Origin: DAOTVD01 sp034437075
Lineage (GTDB): Bacteria > Chloroflexota > Anaerolineae > Aggregatilineales > J027
DNA length: 33,937 nt
NCBI GenBank assembly: GCA_034437075.1
Contig: DAOTVD010000209.1
Span: 1 to 33,937 of the forward strand
Reading direction: 5' to 3'
A program made the position numbers and the translations under genes. The notes under the pieces are model-generated. The model was given only the letters and a program-made list of their open reading frames with translations. It was not told the DNA's origin and did no database searches. How positions within the stretch are numbered: the first letter of the stretch is position 1; every line of letters starts with the position of its first letter. Positions 32,414-33,937 of the stretch are shown here, one piece after another.

Positions 32414-33851
32414 GCCGGTGTCGCCCTTCGCGATGTTCTATCAGTTGACCTATTTGTCGGCGATGGCATCGGCGGGCATCACGCGCAGCAAGACCTTCGA
32501 ACTGGCCGCCAGCACCCACAACGACGCGGCGGAATATTTCGTGGCCATCAACCGCTTGGTGGATGAATTTCGCTTCGACTACCCCGAAGCATGCCGCCGG
32601 GTGGGCAACCAGGCCAAGTCCGACAATATGAAAAGTTTTTTGCTGCGCCTCTCGGATGCGCTGTCCTCCGGCGAGCCGCTCGCGGATTATCTGGCGCGTG
32701 AAGCGCATGTGCAGGGCGAAGATTACGAGAATCATTACGAACGCAATGTCGAGGCACTGAAGCAGTGGTCGAATGCCTTTACCTCGATTGTGATTTCCGT
32801 GGCGCTGATCGTCATCATTCAGGTGATTACCTCCATGATCTATTCGATGGATAAAAACGCGATGCTGATGATGGTCGGTGCGGGGGCGTTGATGAGCGCC
32901 TTTAGCGCGTGGATCATTTACCGTAGCGCACCGCAGGAGATCATCACGGCGGCGTTGGGGCAGGGCTCCGCCGAACAAATTCGCGTGTATCGCATGGCGC
33001 GTGTGCTGGTGCCCCTCGGCGCGATGAGTGTCGCGCTGGCTTATGTGGTGGGCTTGCCTATCGGATATTTGTTGCTGTGGCTAGCGGTCTTGCTAGCGCC
33101 TATCGGCGTACTGAGCTTCATGAGTGACCGCCAAACCACCAAGAAAGATGTCGAGTTCAGCACATTTTTGCGCTCGGCAGGTGGCATGACCACCTCTAGC
33201 GGCACGACGATCAAGCAAGCCTTGCTGCGCTTGGACCTGAGCTCTTTCCCGGTACTCAAAGACGATGTCGAGCGCTTGAGCATGCGCTTACAAGCCCTCG
33301 TAGAACCCGAGCTCTGCTGGCGCCAATTCGGGCGCGAAAGCGGTAGCCGCCTCATTCACGAGGTGACCGATATTTTTTATGGCGGCATCAAAATCGGCGG
33401 CGACCCCGAGCGCGTCGGCTATTTATGTTCGTTGTTCACGGCCAAAACGACCCAGTTACGCGCGAAGCGACGCCTCACAGCGGGCACGTTCGGTGCCCTG
33501 GCGGTGGTGATGCAAGGCGTGGTGGCCGGGTTAATGGTCTTTGTGCATTCCGTGGTGATGAATTTTGCCGATATGGTCGAGAATCTGATGCCCAGTGACG
33601 AATCAGCGGCGGGCGCTCAGGCCCAAATGCGAATGAGCATGGCCGACTTCACGCCCGATGAACTCGTATTCCTGACCAACCTGACGGGCGGCATGGTTTT
33701 ACTGCTGGCTGCGATTGGCGCGCTGGCCATCATCTTCAGCGATGGCGGTTTTCGCCTGAAAATCGCGCTTTACTTGGCTATTACGTTGATGATTTCTGGC
33801 GTCGCATTTCTTATCGTGCCACCTCTGGTCGATAGTATCGTGAGCATCTGA
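32364..33851 (+). CDS. arlJ: Archaellum membrane platform protein ArlJ
   Basis: The 495-residue integral membrane protein is the partner of ArlI and the only polytopic part of the archaeal motor. An N-terminal soluble domain (FYQLTYLSAMASAGITRSKT, the T2SSF-like start) precedes helices TSIVISVALIVIIQVITSMI and MLMMVGAGALMSAFSAWIIY. Central hydrophobic helices (LGAMSVALAYVVGLPIGYLL, LAVLLAPIGVLSFM) follow, then a second soluble T2SSF-like domain containing FLRSAGGMTTSSGTTIKQAL, and three C-terminal helices. At least seven membrane helices are seen. The ATG at 32364 overlaps arlI by 50 bp; an alternative ATG at 32433 would remove the overlap and start at MFYQL. Neither has a strong ribosome-binding site. 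Length is close to archaeal ArlJ. Confidence 0.88.
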   Translation: MSSSKSSPKRGDRTSFKPVSPFAMFYQLTYLSAMASAGITRSKTFELAASTHNDAAEYFVAINRLVDEFRFDYPEACRRVGNQAKSDNMKSFLLRLSDALSSGEPLADYLAREAHVQGEDYENHYERNVEALKQWSNAFTSIVISVALIVIIQVITSMIYSMDKNAMLMMVGAGALMSAFSAWIIYRSAPQEIITAALGQGSAEQIRVYRMARVLVPLGAMSVALAYVVGLPIGYLLLWLAVLLAPIGVLSFMSDRQTTKKDVEFSTFLRSAGGMTTSSGTTIKQALLRLDLSSFPVLKDDVERLSMRLQALVEPELCWRQFGRESGSRLIHEVTDIFYGGIKIGGDPERVGYLCSLFTAKTTQLRAKRRLTAGTFGALAVVMQGVVAGLMVFVHSVVMNFADMVENLMPSDESAAGAQAQMRMSMADFTPDELVFLTNLTGGMVLLLAAIGALAIIFSDGGFRLKIALYLAITLMISGVAFLIVPPLVDSIVSI

Positions 33852-33865
33852 AGGAGAGATGACCG

Positions 33866-33937
33866 ATGGCCCTGTACGACATAATTATGGAAGATCAAAC
33901 TATTCTGGCTAGTTTGGTGGCGGTTTTTTTGCCCTTG
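33866..33937 (+). CDS. Partial gene after arlJ, probably membrane protein
   Basis: Only 24 codons are visible: an N-terminus MALYDIIMEDQTILASLVAV followed by FLPL. AAGGAG (33851-33856) lies 9 nt before the ATG and overlaps the arlJ stop, so it belongs to the same operon. The hydrophobic stretch from residue 12 suggests a membrane segment. It is too short to name. A prepilin peptidase or another archaellum component is possible but not shown. Confidence 0.6.
   Translation, partial: MALYDIIMEDQTILASLVAVFLPL

Noticed and set aside
26871..33851. Tad/Flp pilus or type IV pilus operon
   Set aside because: The KaiC-like ArlH, the ArlF/G-like pair and the long archaellin with the DGDNMLEDGE block are not found in Tad or type IV pilus systems.

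Overview
The gene content points to a bacterium of the phylum Chloroflexota (Anaerolineae/Caldilineae-like). This rests on the mix of FtsX-type permease with a family-1 solute-binding protein, TIR-WD40 protein, Ser/Thr kinase-AAA-TPR protein, hybrid REC-kinase-HTH regulators, a GC-rich coding style and, above all, an archaeal-type motility operon. The assignment is an inference from content; no marker gene (rRNA, ribosomal protein) is present.

Layout. 1-4510 (minus): a 5'-complete, 3'-truncated FtsX-like permease preceded by an 877-residue secreted protein made of two solute-binding domains in tandem. 4684-9037 (plus): a TIR-transmembrane-WD40 protein with about 14 repeats, then a GAF histidine kinase. 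9041-9212: a small MITE-like element between convergent genes. 9210-10809 (minus): an AI-2E-family permease coupled to aspartate 1-decarboxylase (panD). 10891-11818: a remnant of an XRE/MmyB-type regulator and a DUF892 ferritin-like stress protein. 11901-15131 (minus): a protein kinase-ATPase-TPR signalling protein. 15415-18620: a helix-hairpin-helix membrane protein and a group of small stress-type genes (hypothetical, DUF1328, alpha/beta-hydrolase-like, ChaB, CsbD). 18699-19741: a second MITE copy, a long leader and a sortase-like gene. 19770-21500 (minus): a regulator with a degenerate kinase core. 21677-22247: a repeat-rich non-coding patch with a third MITE copy, another inverted-repeat element and a 37-bp direct repeat that runs into hypF. 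22245-24515: hypF, with no hydrogenase gene nearby. 24924-26675: an intact paralogue of the degenerate regulator.

26871-33937 (plus, running off the right edge) is the most striking part: a compact operon for an archaellum (archaeal flagellum) in a bacterial genome. It has an archaellin with a class III signal peptide (arlB), a coiled-coil protein with an ArlD/E-like segment, two ArlF/ArlG-like stator proteins (the second carrying two CSPG/cadherin-like adhesion repeats not typical of archaea), the KaiC-like ArlH, the motor ATPase ArlI and the membrane platform ArlJ, followed by a further gene cut by the window edge. In Archaea, ArlI/ArlH/ArlJ drive assembly and rotation, ArlF/G tether the machine to the S-layer, and ArlC/D/E form a cytoplasmic ring linking to chemotaxis. 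The adhesion-repeat extension may be how a bacterium anchors this motor in its own envelope. The complete hybrid kinase/HTH regulator directly upstream is a plausible controller (inference).

Translation starts were adjusted inward for several genes where a ribosome-binding site, operon overlap or family length argued for it. No rRNA, functional tRNA, CRISPR array or complete transposase gene was seen.
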